DNA of 62,407 bases, taken from the NCBI RefSeq assembly GCF_003339685.1, contig NZ_QPKI01000025.1, positions 1-62,407 of the forward strand, written 5' to 3'. This DNA is from Halomonas sp. DQ26W (GTDB lineage Bacteria; Pseudomonadota; Gammaproteobacteria; Pseudomonadales; Halomonadaceae). How positions within the stretch are numbered: the first letter of the stretch is position 1; every line of letters starts with the position of its first letter. The translations under genes were made by a program, and so were the position numbers. Below are positions 25,478 through 33,962 of the stretch, in pieces. Below the pieces are notes generated by a model that was not told the DNA's origin, made no database searches, and saw nothing but the letters and a program-made list of their open reading frames with translations.

Positions 25478-26056
25478 TCACTGCCCCCCCGCCGCCTGGG
25501 CGCCATCCTTGGGTCGTGAATGGCAAGCGCGACAGTCGGTCACCGGGAAGGCGACGCGGCCGTGGCAGGCACCGCACTGCTCGCCCAGCATGATTTCGGC
25601 CATGCTCATCTGATTGGCCCCGCGCTGGGGAATGAAGATCGCCGGGTGACAGTTCGAGCAGTCCAGCCACTCGGTGTGCTCCTTGTGGGGAAAGACCACA
25701 TCGGGCATCGAGCCCTTCACTTCGCGAACGATGTTGAGGTCCATTACCGTCGGCCTGCGGGTCGGGTCATTGAGGTCGAAGCGCGGAGTGATGTGCTCCT
25801 CCTGCAGCGCCGTGACCCAATCGACGTAATTGCCGGCATTCGATTCGGGCAACGGCTGGAAGGCCTCGCGCGGCGTCTGCAGCATATGCGTACCTTCGGA
25901 CGCGGCGTCATGAATGCCATCCTCGGCGGGCGGCGCATTGCGCGTGTCCGGCGAGGGCATCAGGCGGTTGAAGCTGAGCGGATCGTTGCCCTGGCCCTGG
26001 GCCAGCGGCACCGTGAGCAGGAGTACGGCAACGACGAGACTGGCGAATCGGAACAT
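25478..26056 (-). CDS. Trihaem c7-type cytochrome, type B, copy 1
   Basis: 192 residues from ATG 26056, with GGGGAG upstream. A signal peptide ends near PLAQGQGN. It has the type B block GTHMLQTPREAFQPLPE and NYVDWVTALQEEHITPRF, then CSNCH, CGACH and CRACH with VFPHKEHTEWLDCSNCH before the first. Close to 23121-23678 in order and motifs. Pairs with the type A gene immediately upstream. Confidence 0.88.
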   Translation of the reverse strand: MFRFASLVVAVLLLTVPLAQGQGNDPLSFNRLMPSPDTRNAPPAEDGIHDAASEGTHMLQTPREAFQPLPESNAGNYVDWVTALQEEHITPRFDLNDPTRRPTVMDLNIVREVKGSMPDVVFPHKEHTEWLDCSNCHPAIFIPQRGANQMSMAEIMLGEQCGACHGRVAFPVTDCRACHSRPKDGAQAAGGQ

Positions 26057-26070
26057 GCTGTCACTCCCCC

Positions 26071-26502
26071 TCATTGACTCTGGCTGGCGGGTGTCACCAG
26101 CCGCTTGAGCGTGCTGCCGTGAACCTGCGTCTCGGTACCCGGCTTGCCGGTGTGGCACAGCTCGCAGTTCTCCACGCCCCAGGCAATGTTGCCGTTGTGG
26201 CAAGCGCCGCAGTACTCGCCATCGATGATCTTGAGCATGTTGATCTCGTTGCCGCCGGCCTCGAACTCGAAGCCCAGGTCGCCGTGGCATACCTTGCAAC
26301 GAAAGCGAATGCGGTGGAACCAGTGGGGAAAGACCACCGGGCGCATGTCCGCCTCGTCGGAGTAGTTGTTCATCACCACATCACCGTACTCGGCCCGCGC
26401 CTCGGACGGCGCCAACAACAGCGTCATGACCAGCGCCAGTAGCGCCGCGGCCATGATGCCCCCTTGCCACGCCCGGTGGCGCACCCTTGTTCCGACAGAC
26501 AT
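26071..26502 (-). CDS. Trihaem c7-type cytochrome, type A, copy 1
   Basis: 143 residues from ATG 26502, preceded by GAGGAG. A signal peptide ends near SEARAEYG. Motifs CKVCH, CGACH and CELCH lie in FPHWFHRIRFRCKVCH and EYCGACHNGNIAWG contexts, closely matching 22721-23161. c(7)-type trihaem modules carry electrons over short distances. It is encoded directly downstream of the outer-membrane barrel gene, so insertion in or docking to that barrel is a reasonable guess. Confidence 0.9.
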   Translation of the reverse strand: MSVGTRVRHRAWQGGIMAAALLALVMTLLLAPSEARAEYGDVVMNNYSDEADMRPVVFPHWFHRIRFRCKVCHGDLGFEFEAGGNEINMLKIIDGEYCGACHNGNIAWGVENCELCHTGKPGTETQVHGSTLKRLVTPASQSQ

Positions 26503-26561
26503 AAATGGACTCCTCGTGCTTTCCCAGTTCCACGAATGCGCCCGACGGGGCATTTCGTTGT

Positions 26562-28355
26562 TTAGAATCGGCGGCTCAACGTCAATCGATAGGCTTGGTC
26601 GAGCACACCGTCGTTCTCCGTCAGCGTGGCCGAGACGGACGCCGACATCATGCCAATGCGGTAATCGAGTCGATTTTCCCAGCGCACCTGCTCGCGCTCC
26701 TCGAAGGCGTCCTCGCGGCGCACCAGGTAGAGCAGGTTGTCGCTAGTATAACGCAGGTCAGAGCGCCAGTGCAGTCGCTGCACCCCGAACAGCCCCTGCT
26801 GGCGGTAGACCAGCCCCAGGCTGGTGCTCGGCTGCCAGTGGTCGAAGCCCGCCTCGTCTCCGCTGCGGCTCACCTGCAGGGTGGCGTTGGCCGACAGCGA
26901 CTGAGCAGGGCTCACCTGCTGCTGCAACGACAGTTGCAGGTTGGCCAGTTGAAACACCCTGGCCTGGCGCCCCGCGTTGAACTGGCGGGCGTCACTGAAC
27001 TGCAACTCGCCGAACGCCGAGCCCTCGCTGAGCGGGCGGTTCCAGCGCAGCGCCAGGCCGTGCTGCAGGCTCGAGCCCGACTCGTCGACGCTCGACACCC
27101 GATGCGAGGCGGACTGGTTGGCGCGCCCGTGCAGGCGTCCGAAATCGCCGCTGGCCAGTGCCCGGTCCAGGCTCTGCCCCACCCCCAGGCTGCCGCTGGC
27201 GGCCCCCTCGCCGTCGCCGCCATCGCGGTAGTTGCTGCTCAGGTCGGCGTTCCAGCGGTGGCGGAAGCCGGCCAGGGTGCGTACCTGAGAGCTGAAGTCA
27301 ACCGCGGCACCATGCTGGTGGGCCACCTGGCTCTGCTCGCTGGTGAGGCCCGTGGCATCGCGGTGCTCGCGCTGCTGCAGCGTCGCCCCGCTGTTGGCAT
27401 TGAAACGCCACTGGTCGGAGAGTCGGTAACGCACCCCGGTATTGAGCGCCAGCAACTGCTGCTCGCTGGCGGTGTCGCCGCCGCGGCTGTGCGTCTCCAT
27501 CAGCCGCGCATTGGCGGTGAAGTCCAGGGGCCGGCCGCCCAGATTGCGCCACATTGCCGTACTGTTCAGTTGGTTGCGATCGAAGCGAGACTGTAGCTGC
27601 GGCGTGCTGGTGCGGCGGCGATTGGCGTTGGCCAGGTTATTGAAGGTGATGCTGCCCGGCCCTTCCATGTCCGGCGTATAGCGATGGCGCAGGGACAGGT
27701 CGCTGCGTTCGGTGCGCCGCGACTCGGGCTCGCTGCTGGTGCGGTCCTGATCCAGTTGCACGCCCAGGTCGTGGCGCTCGAAGCGGCGCTGGCCGGTGAA
27801 CGACCAGCTCAGCCGCTCGTCACGCTGGGTGGCGTCATCGACTTGCTCGACCACCGTCTCCTCCAGGCGAAAGACGTAGTTGCCGGCGGTCGGGCTGCGG
27901 TACTGCTGGCGAAGGCCGTAGCGCGTCAGCGTGCGGTCCAGCCGCGACGAGCCGATCAGACGGTCGTCGGTGAAGCGGCTGTCGCGGCGTTCGAGCCACA
28001 GCCGCAGCGGGAAACGCGAGGGCGGCAGCAACGTCAGATCCAGCCTGCCGTCGACAACCTCGCCGCTGGTCGCCCGCGTCGACTCGCCCTCGACGCGCGA
28101 ACTGTCGCGGGTCAGCGACAGTCCCACCTCGGCGTTGACTTGGGCGAACCACGGCTGCCACACATAAGTGCTCTTGCGCAGACGCAGGGTGGCATTCTGC
28201 CCCTGGCTCTCGCTGCTACGGCCGGCACCGTCGCTGCGCGTATAGCGCCCGCCCAGTTCCAGGTTACCGGTCAGCGGTGCGGCCAGGACACCGGGCGAGT
28301 GCAGCCCCACCGAGAGCAGCCCCGCCACTATGAGCCCCGCCGCCAGGGCTCTCAT
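26562..28355 (-). CDS. Outer-membrane beta-barrel protein (possible MtrB/PioB-like porin)
   Basis: 597 residues from ATG 28355. A signal peptide ends near HSPGVLAAPL. The rest alternates polar and hydrophobic residues with many Arg/Gln/Ser, as in large barrels, and ends in YRLTLSRRF, a terminal Phe typical of Bam substrates. No haem motif and no N-terminal CXXC of classical MtrB is present. Flanking genes encode a periplasmic parvulin (a barrel and cytochrome chaperone type) and trihaem cytochromes. A porin sheath for cytochromes is the favoured role, by inference from context. Confidence 0.82.
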   Translation of the reverse strand: MRALAAGLIVAGLLSVGLHSPGVLAAPLTGNLELGGRYTRSDGAGRSSESQGQNATLRLRKSTYVWQPWFAQVNAEVGLSLTRDSSRVEGESTRATSGEVVDGRLDLTLLPPSRFPLRLWLERRDSRFTDDRLIGSSRLDRTLTRYGLRQQYRSPTAGNYVFRLEETVVEQVDDATQRDERLSWSFTGQRRFERHDLGVQLDQDRTSSEPESRRTERSDLSLRHRYTPDMEGPGSITFNNLANANRRRTSTPQLQSRFDRNQLNSTAMWRNLGGRPLDFTANARLMETHSRGGDTASEQQLLALNTGVRYRLSDQWRFNANSGATLQQREHRDATGLTSEQSQVAHQHGAAVDFSSQVRTLAGFRHRWNADLSSNYRDGGDGEGAASGSLGVGQSLDRALASGDFGRLHGRANQSASHRVSSVDESGSSLQHGLALRWNRPLSEGSAFGELQFSDARQFNAGRQARVFQLANLQLSLQQQVSPAQSLSANATLQVSRSGDEAGFDHWQPSTSLGLVYRQQGLFGVQRLHWRSDLRYTSDNLLYLVRREDAFEEREQVRWENRLDYRIGMMSASVSATLTENDGVLDQAYRLTLSRRF

Positions 28356-28410
28356 GTAGCCACTCGCGCCGCAACCACCGCTCGATGGGAGCCGCAGGCT
28401 TGGCAGAAGG

Positions 28411-29409
28411 CTAGCGCTCGTCCGGATCGGCGCCGATGCCACCGGCGGGCTCCAGCAGTTCATCACGCAGGGTCACCTCAGCCTCGGCCAGCAGCGTCTC
28501 GCGCAGTGTCGTCAGCGCCTGTTCGCCCTGCTCGCGGGCGAGCAGGCCCGCCGCGCGCTCGGCAACATCGGCGAAGTCGCGAAGCTGCGCCGCCTGACGC
28601 CCCTCCAGGCGCACCACGGCCACCCCCTCGAGCACGGTGATCGGTTCAGCCAGTTCGCCAGGCGTCAGTTCGCGGGCCGCGGCCTCGATCTCCGGGGCCA
28701 GCATGCCCTCGTGAACATAGCCCAGGTCGCCGCCATCCATGGCGCTGCCATCGGCAGAGTGGATCTCGGCCAGTTCGGCGAAGTCGGCCCCATCGCGCAG
28801 CCGCGCCAGGATCGACTCGGCCTCTTCGTGGGCCGCCTGCCAGGCCGTGCTACCCTCGCCGGGGTTGACGCGCAGCAAAATCACCGCAAGCTTGAGCTTG
28901 GCCGGCTCGGTGAAAAGCGCCGGGTTGGCGTCGTAGAAGGCACGCACCGCCGCGGGGTCGGGCTCGGGCTGCGCCTGCACCACGGCCTCGAGCTGATCGA
29001 TAAGGCTGCGGGCTTCGAGGCGCCCGCGTTCGGCAGCAAGCGCTGCCTCGTCGGCGCCGCGCTCGGCCAGGCGGGCCAACCCCGCCTCGACGGCCTCGGC
29101 GTCGGGGGAAAGCCCGCGCCGACGCGCCTCGGTGGCGAGCAGTTCCCGCTCCACCAGGGCGTCAGCCACGCGGCGCTGAAAGCGCGCCAGCCCCCCCTCC
29201 GGCGGCTGGCCGTGGTAGAAGCTGTCGCGCGCCTCGTGGCGCAGCGCCTGGGCGTACTCGCCCACCGTGATCACCGTGCCATTCACCGTGGCGAAGGTGG
29301 CCGCCGGGTCGGGGGCCTCGCGGGCCGCCCCGGCGGGGGCCGCCACCAGCAGCAGCGCCAGGGTCGCGGCGCCCAGGGCGTTGGCGTAACCGTTGCGCAC
29401 TCTCATCAT
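28411..29409 (-). CDS. Periplasmic parvulin-type peptidyl-prolyl isomerase
   Basis: 332 residues; ATG 29409 or 29406 follows GGAGAGG. A signal peptide ends near APAGAAREA. The SurA/PrsA-like N-terminal helical region contains NGTVITVGEYAQALRHEA. The PpiC parvulin domain, roughly residues 165-265, has KLAVILLRVNPGEG, FAELAEIHSADGSAMDGGDLG and VRLEGR. Parvulins assist folding of exported proteins. Comparable genes accompany extracellular-cytochrome loci in metal reducers. Here it lies between the barrel gene and a tetrahaem cytochrome gene. Confidence 0.9.
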   Translation of the reverse strand: MMRVRNGYANALGAATLALLLVAAPAGAAREAPDPAATFATVNGTVITVGEYAQALRHEARDSFYHGQPPEGGLARFQRRVADALVERELLATEARRRGLSPDAEAVEAGLARLAERGADEAALAAERGRLEARSLIDQLEAVVQAQPEPDPAAVRAFYDANPALFTEPAKLKLAVILLRVNPGEGSTAWQAAHEEAESILARLRDGADFAELAEIHSADGSAMDGGDLGYVHEGMLAPEIEAAARELTPGELAEPITVLEGVAVVRLEGRQAAQLRDFADVAERAAGLLAREQGEQALTTLRETLLAEAEVTLRDELLEPAGGIGADPDER

Positions 29410-29469
29410 CGCCTCTCCAGTCGAACGACCGGCCCGCCGCAGGGCGACGGGCCGGTCGAAATTAACGCA

Positions 29470-30297
29470 TCACTTGTTGTGGCAGGCCAGGCATACCGCG
29501 CTATTGGCATTGCTGGTACGCATGAAGTGGACCTCGGCCGCAGTATTCGCTGAGGCCACATGCGGGTCGTGGCAGCTACCGCACTCCACCGCCGGCTGCG
29601 CGGCGCCACCGGAGAAATCCGTGCGGGTATAGAGGAAGATATCGGTGCGCTGACGCCCAGCGGTAGCGTCGACATCCACCCACCAGACGTCGTTGCCGTT
29701 GATGGTATCGAACTCGGGGGTATTGTAGTCGGGGTCGTTACAGGTACCCGTCGTAGCGCCACCCGTCGAGGTGATGCCGCCGCCGCAGAACTGGATGCTG
29801 ATCGGGTGGTCGTCACGCAGGTCGGTGCCGCGCATGGCGATATCGTTGCTCACGCCCTCAGCACTGTTGTCCATGACGAAGGTGCTGTCCCCAGTATCGC
29901 CCAGGCCACGCCCCGGGGCGTTGATCACGGTGTCCATGGCCTGGGTGCCGTCGTGGCAGGAGAGGCAGGCCAGCGACACCGAGCCCACCGGCGCCTCCTC
30001 GCCCTGCAGGGTCACCGTGCCCAGCGCCGAGTAGCGTTCAGTGATGCTGTCCGTCATCGTGCGGTTCCACAGCGGCGCTGCGGCGTCGGTATCCCCGCCG
30101 TGGGGGGTGTGGCAGTAGACGCAGATCTCGCCGAGCGCGCCTTCTCGCCCCTCGGTGCCGTCGGTGAGGTCGTGGCCGGTGCCGGCCATCTGTGCCTGGG
30201 CGCCGCCCGCCAGAGCCAGCCCGCCCAGGGCCAGCGTCAGGGTGGCGAGGCCGCGGCGCAGGGAGCGCCAGGCGCCCCGTTGATTGGTGTGTGTCAT
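29470..30297 (-). CDS. Tetrahaem cytochrome with doubled-CXXCH layout, copy 1
   Basis: 275 residues with a signal peptide ending near GGAQAQMAG. Haem motifs: CVYCHTPH near 60, CLSCHDGT near 112, CGSCHDPH near 238 and CLACHNK at the very end. The CXXCHTPH and CXXCHDPH forms are typical of the doubled-CXXCH family, where the extra His may serve as a ligand to a neighbouring haem. It is a paralogue of 31874-32668 and resembles the first and third haem regions of the 11-haem protein. Expected in the periplasm or outside the cell. Confidence 0.9.
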   Translation of the reverse strand: MTHTNQRGAWRSLRRGLATLTLALGGLALAGGAQAQMAGTGHDLTDGTEGREGALGEICVYCHTPHGGDTDAAAPLWNRTMTDSITERYSALGTVTLQGEEAPVGSVSLACLSCHDGTQAMDTVINAPGRGLGDTGDSTFVMDNSAEGVSNDIAMRGTDLRDDHPISIQFCGGGITSTGGATTGTCNDPDYNTPEFDTINGNDVWWVDVDATAGRQRTDIFLYTRTDFSGGAAQPAVECGSCHDPHVASANTAAEVHFMRTSNANSAVCLACHNK

Positions 30298-30404
30298 GGT
30301 GTGTCCCCTCTCGTCATGTTGTAGGCCATTCCTTGCTCGTTTCCCGCCGCCGACGGCGCCTTGTCGCCGCCGCGCCGGATTCTTGGCGCGCCTGTCGTTG
30401 CTGC

Positions 30405-31493
30405 CTAGCGGAACCAGGCGCCCAGGTGCCCGTCGGTGCGTGCCAGCGCCGCGGGCCGATAGATATCCACCTTGGAGAAGAACTGGTCGACCAGGTAGAT
30501 GCGGCCGTCTTCGTCCACGGCGATGCCGTTGGGCAGCATGTACTGCGCAGGGCCGCCCTGGGTGCCGCGATCACCAATGAAGAGCAGCAGTTGCCCTTCG
30601 TCGTCGAAGATCTGAAAGTTGCCGAAGGAGGTGTCGGCGACATAGACCCGCCCTTCGGGGTCCACGGCGATGCCCTTGGGTCGCGAGAACTGACCCATCT
30701 GGCGCCCCAGGGAGCCGAAGCTATGCAGGAACTCGCCATCGCGGTCAAAGGCTTGAACGCGGAAGTTGGCGCTGTCGACCACGTAGACGGTGCCGTCCGG
30801 CGCCACGGCGATGCCGCGCGGCAGGTTGAACTCGCCGGCCTCCCGGCCACGGGTGCCGATGTCGAAGAGGTGGTCGCCGCTCAAGCGGTCGAAGACGCGC
30901 ACGCGGTGGTCGCGGCTGCTCACCCCGCCGGTGTCCACCGCATAGACTCGCTCGCCGACGGCATCCACCGCCACGTAGGAGAGGCGCTCGAAGGCCTCCG
31001 AGCCGCCCAGGGCGGTGAGGTAGTTGCCGTCGCGGTCGTAGATCACCACGCGACTCTGGGAGATGTCGGCGACATAGAGGTTGCAGTCGCGGTCGGTGGC
31101 CAGCCCCATGGGCTTGGCCAGGGCGCCGGGGCGGCGATCGCCGATCTCGAAGCTGCGACCCTCGACCGGGTCGAAGACGAAGACCCGACCGGCCACGGTA
31201 TCACTGACGTAGATACGCCCGCGGCAGACAGCGACATCGAAGGGCTTGGGTAGAGTCTGGCCGCGGAGGTTCTCGCCGGTGACCATCATGCGCAGGCGGT
31301 TGCTGCCTTCGACCCGGGTCACCTGGGCGGTGCTGATCAACGTGGTGTCGAAGATGAAGCGCGCCTCGTCCGGCGGTTCGGGAAAGACCAGATCTCCACG
31401 CACCGTGTCGTCGACCGGACCGGCAGCACAGGCGCTTAGCAGTGCTGCCAGCGCCAGGCCTTGGAGTGATGCCAGCGAACGCATGAGCCTCAT
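30405..31493 (-). CDS. NHL-repeat beta-propeller lipoprotein, first gene of the 12-gene operon
   Basis: 362 residues. Lipobox ALLSAC is near residue 21. Blades: KPFDVAVCRGRIYVSDTV, KPMGLATDRDCNLYVADI, LSYVAVDAVGERVYAVDT, LPRGIAVAPDGTVYVVDS, RPKGIAVDPEGRVYVADT and LPNGIAVDEDGRIYLVDQ. GAGGTGAC stands before the ATG. A long AT-rich leader with palindrome site 5 precedes it. It resembles the six-bladed NHL proteins that accompany secreted cytochromes in Geobacter-type loci. Confidence 0.9.
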   Translation of the reverse strand: MRLMRSLASLQGLALAALLSACAAGPVDDTVRGDLVFPEPPDEARFIFDTTLISTAQVTRVEGSNRLRMMVTGENLRGQTLPKPFDVAVCRGRIYVSDTVAGRVFVFDPVEGRSFEIGDRRPGALAKPMGLATDRDCNLYVADISQSRVVIYDRDGNYLTALGGSEAFERLSYVAVDAVGERVYAVDTGGVSSRDHRVRVFDRLSGDHLFDIGTRGREAGEFNLPRGIAVAPDGTVYVVDSANFRVQAFDRDGEFLHSFGSLGRQMGQFSRPKGIAVDPEGRVYVADTSFGNFQIFDDEGQLLLFIGDRGTQGGPAQYMLPNGIAVDEDGRIYLVDQFFSKVDIYRPAALARTDGHLGAWFR

Positions 31494-31800
31494 GGCGTAA
31501 CGTCACCTCGGGCTGTGATAGGGTGTATTTCGCGCCGGCCGCAGCCAACGCCATGGTGAGACCATATATGGATATATCGTAACCATTATGTAGCGCAACC
31601 TCATATATGCCATACCGAGTCACCATATATGTAATACGGTATATGACATGCGTGATATGCCATGCGTGACATGCCATAGGGTCCAGCGACATAGCTCGTC
31701 GCCATGCATTGGGCTACGCATAATCCATGTGGCTACGCATAGCCCTTTGCATAACCGCATGGTACAACCGAATATCAGATATGATGAGGCCGCCCGACAG
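31494..31800. promoter_or_regulatory. AT-rich, repeat-dense leader of the 12-gene operon
   Basis: This stretch is much richer in A+T than its surroundings. CATATATG occurs at 31563, 31602 and 31624. CATGCGTGA-ATGCC occurs twice in tandem (about 31647 and 31661), and GGCTACGCATA twice, 19 bp apart (31712, 31731). No gene is supported. With palindrome site 5 at 31810 and a -10-like CATCAT at 31781-31786, transcription would begin near 31774, giving a leader of about 280 bases. Multiple protein-binding sites or RNA control are possible. Confidence 0.5.
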
Positions 31801-31809
31801 TGCCGAGAT

Positions 31810-31823
31810 CAGACCTAGGTCCT
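31810..31823. promoter_or_regulatory. Regulon palindrome, site 5
   Basis: CAGACCTAGGTCCT, one mismatch in each arm of CGGACC-N2-GGTCCG. It lies between the tetrahaem gene at 31874 and the 12-gene operon. A -10-like CATCAT (complement of 31781-31786) is 33 bp downstream of the centre for leftward transcription. Confidence 0.5.
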
Positions 31824-31873
31824 ATTTTTCCCGGCTGGCTGGCACTGTCTTGACACAGATCATGGTTTCATCA

Positions 31874-32668
31874 TTAAAGGGCGTGACAGGCACGGCACAC
31901 CCCACTGCCACTGTTGTCGCGGCGCAGCAGGTTCTCGCGCAGGCTGTGGGGGTCGTGGCAACTGGCGCACTCGACGTAGGGGATCGCTTCGCCGTCGCCG
32001 CCCGGGCGCGTATACAGGTGGATATCCTCCTTGCCACGCACCGCCCCACCGCCCATCCACCAGATCACCTGCTCATCGATCACGTCGCGCTGCGGCGGGT
32101 GGTACTCGGCGGTGGGCTGCGAAGGGAAGGCGAACAGCGCCTCCGTGTTCGCGCTGCGCGAGGTGGAGTCGTTGAACTGGCCACGGGCGTAGGCGATGCC
32201 TACCGGATGAGGACCATGCCCACTCCCGCCCCCCGCGACGGTGGCTTGCAAGGCGGTGCCGCCAAGGCCCGAAAGCACGCTGCGCGCCCCACCACCCTGA
32301 AGGCCGCCCACCGCCTGAGCCTGACTGCCGTCGTGGCAGGCCAGGCAGGCCAGCGAGATGCTACCGCCATCGCCGCCCTCGGCACCCTGGCTGCGCGCCA
32401 GGACATCGACGGTTTTATACCCGCGTTCGGGCAGCTCTCCTGCGGATTGCCATAGCGGCTGCTCGACGTCATCGGCCCGCCCACTGGGCGTGTGGCAGGC
32501 CATGCACACCTCGCGGTCGCCGGCTGGCACCGCCTCGCCGCCGCCCTGTTGGGCCGCCATATTGTGCGGCGACTGCTGCATGCCTGACTGCGCCTGGGCG
32601 CCGCCAGCGACGAGCAGCAGGAATAGCAACAGCAGGAACGGCAACAGCAGGAACGCCCTGCACTTCAT
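31874..32668 (-). CDS. Tetrahaem cytochrome with doubled-CXXCH layout, copy 2
   Basis: 264 residues from ATG 32668, overlapping the TlpA gene by four bases. The signal peptide has a long run of Leu/Phe encoded by a small tandem repeat. Motifs are CMACHTPS near 55, CLACHDGS near 108, CASCHDPH near 233 and CRACHAL at the end, in the same order as 29470-30297. It also shares PHPVGIAYARGQF and DVIDEQVIWWMGG-type middle segments with partial similarity. It is the last gene of the operon that starts with the haem-copper-oxidase-like gene. Confidence 0.9.
   Translation of the reverse strand: MKCRAFLLLPFLLLLFLLLVAGGAQAQSGMQQSPHNMAAQQGGGEAVPAGDREVCMACHTPSGRADDVEQPLWQSAGELPERGYKTVDVLARSQGAEGGDGGSISLACLACHDGSQAQAVGGLQGGGARSVLSGLGGTALQATVAGGGSGHGPHPVGIAYARGQFNDSTSRSANTEALFAFPSQPTAEYHPPQRDVIDEQVIWWMGGGAVRGKEDIHLYTRPGGDGEAIPYVECASCHDPHSLRENLLRRDNSGSGVCRACHAL
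32612..32655. repeat. Short tandem repeat inside a signal-peptide coding region
   Basis: GCAACAGCAGGAACG occurs at 32626 and 32641 in direct succession, with a degenerate third unit before them (from about 32612). On the coding strand it encodes part of the Leu/Phe run of the tetrahaem protein's signal peptide. The unit is 15 bp, like two intergenic minisatellites of this window. Confidence 0.7.
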
Positions 32669-33189
32669 GGCGCGCCCTCCGCGGCCAAGGCGCGAATTCG
32701 CGCCTGCCACTCGGCGCTGTCCCAGGCGCGCTCGCCAAGGATGCGCTCGCGCACCACGCCGTCGGCGTCGATCAGCAGGGTCTCGGGATAGGCACGCACC
32801 GCGAGCACGTCGTCGGTGACACGGGCGTCAGGGTCGAGAACCACCGGGAAGGTGATGGCGAGGCGGCGCAGGAACTCCTCGACCAGGAAGCGGTCCTCAT
32901 CCACCGAGAGGCCCACCACCGTGAATTGCGCCTCGGGCAGGGCCTCGCTGAGACGCTGCAGCGCGGGCATCTCCCTGCGGCACGGGGGGCACCAGGTGGC
33001 CCATAGATTGAGCACCACGACGCGGCCACGCTGGTCGGCGAGACGCCAGGTCGTGCCGTCGGGCCGCGGCAACTCCAGCGCCGGGGCCGCCTGGCCGACC
33101 AACGGCGCGGGCGGCTCGCGCCCGGCCAGGGCCATCACGGCCAGCGCCAGGGCGGCGGCGCCGATCAGCCAGGCGGTGCGGCGCCTCAT
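32665..33189 (-). CDS. TlpA-like thioredoxin-fold thiol reductase
   Basis: 174 residues. A membrane anchor or signal (LIGAAALALAVMALAG) is followed by a TlpA/ResA domain with NLWATWCPPCRREMP, whose CPPC pair is near residue 67, and YPETLLIDADGVV with the cis-Pro region. Such proteins keep apocytochrome CXXCH cysteines reduced or deliver electrons for Cu_A assembly. It is coupled by ATGA overlaps to a TPR protein gene upstream and a tetrahaem gene downstream, which favours a role in cytochrome maturation. Confidence 0.92.
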   Translation of the reverse strand: MRRRTAWLIGAAALALAVMALAGREPPAPLVGQAAPALELPRPDGTTWRLADQRGRVVVLNLWATWCPPCRREMPALQRLSEALPEAQFTVVGLSVDEDRFLVEEFLRRLAITFPVVLDPDARVTDDVLAVRAYPETLLIDADGVVRERILGERAWDSAEWQARIRALAAEGAP

Positions 33190-33962
33190 GGGGGCTCTCC
33201 CACGGCGAAGGCACCCTCTCTTGCGGCAAGGGCGTCGTCTATCACGACAAGGATGTCGTATTCCGCGACATGACCCGCTTCAGCCCCGGCAAATGCCTCT
33301 CCCGAGACAACGGCCCGCTCGGCTTCCACCGCCGCCTGCCACTCCCACAGGGCGGCGCGGGCCCGGGGCAGGTAGGGCTGCTCGGCGTCGCCGGCCAGGT
33401 GAATGAAGCTGCGCATGGCGCCCAGGGCCGCCTCCCGCTCGCCGAGGACCTCGCTGGCCATGGCCAGGCCGTAGTAGGCGTTGGCCTGATAGGGGTTGAG
33501 TTCGATGGCCGTGGCGAAGAAGTCGGCAGCGGGGCCGGGAGTTTCACTGCCGAGCAGGGCGAAGCCCATGTTGACGTGGGCCTCGGGCAGGCGCGGGGCG
33601 AGGGCCAGCACGCCATGCAGCGCCTTGATGGCGTAGTCGTATTCACCGGCGTGAAGCATCACCGCCGCCTGATTGAAGCGCTCGCGCAGCGCCGCTTCAC
33701 CGGCTTCGCGCACGTGCGCCTCGGGGGCGCTGTCGGGATCGGCGAGCAGCGGGGGCGGCAATACCAGGGTGCCGCTGCGACTCAGGGCAAGTTCATCGAC
33801 GGACTCGGCTGTACCGGTGTGCCCCGGCTCCCAGTCATCCAGTTCTGGCAGGTGATCGGGGGCCAGCAGCGATGCCGTGGGCAGCCGCGACAGGCCGAAG
33901 CCGATCACCACGATCGCCACGGAGGCGAGCAGTGCCGCCCTGGTTTTCCGGTCCATGATCAT
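33186..33962 (-). CDS. Membrane-anchored TPR protein
   Basis: 258 residues from ATG 33962, overlapping the stop of the oxidase-like gene by four bases; ATG 33956 is also possible. An N-terminal anchor (AALLASVAIVVIGFGLS) is followed by a linker and two to three TPR-like repeats: FNQAAVMLHAGEYDYAIKAL, AHVNMGFALLGSETPGPA and ANAYYGLAMASEVLGER. TPR proteins assist complex assembly; in cytochrome maturation CcmI/NrfG use such domains to hold apocytochromes. That role here is an inference from the neighbours. Confidence 0.8.
   Translation of the reverse strand: MIMDRKTRAALLASVAIVVIGFGLSRLPTASLLAPDHLPELDDWEPGHTGTAESVDELALSRSGTLVLPPPLLADPDSAPEAHVREAGEAALRERFNQAAVMLHAGEYDYAIKALHGVLALAPRLPEAHVNMGFALLGSETPGPAADFFATAIELNPYQANAYYGLAMASEVLGEREAALGAMRSFIHLAGDAEQPYLPRARAALWEWQAAVEAERAVVSGEAFAGAEAGHVAEYDILVVIDDALAAREGAFAVGEPP

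Noticed and set aside
31850..31863. TTGACACAGATCAT as a second FNR box
   Set aside because: Two mismatches from the consensus and inside the 3' flank of the tetrahaem gene; no matching -10 for the leftward operon at class II spacing.
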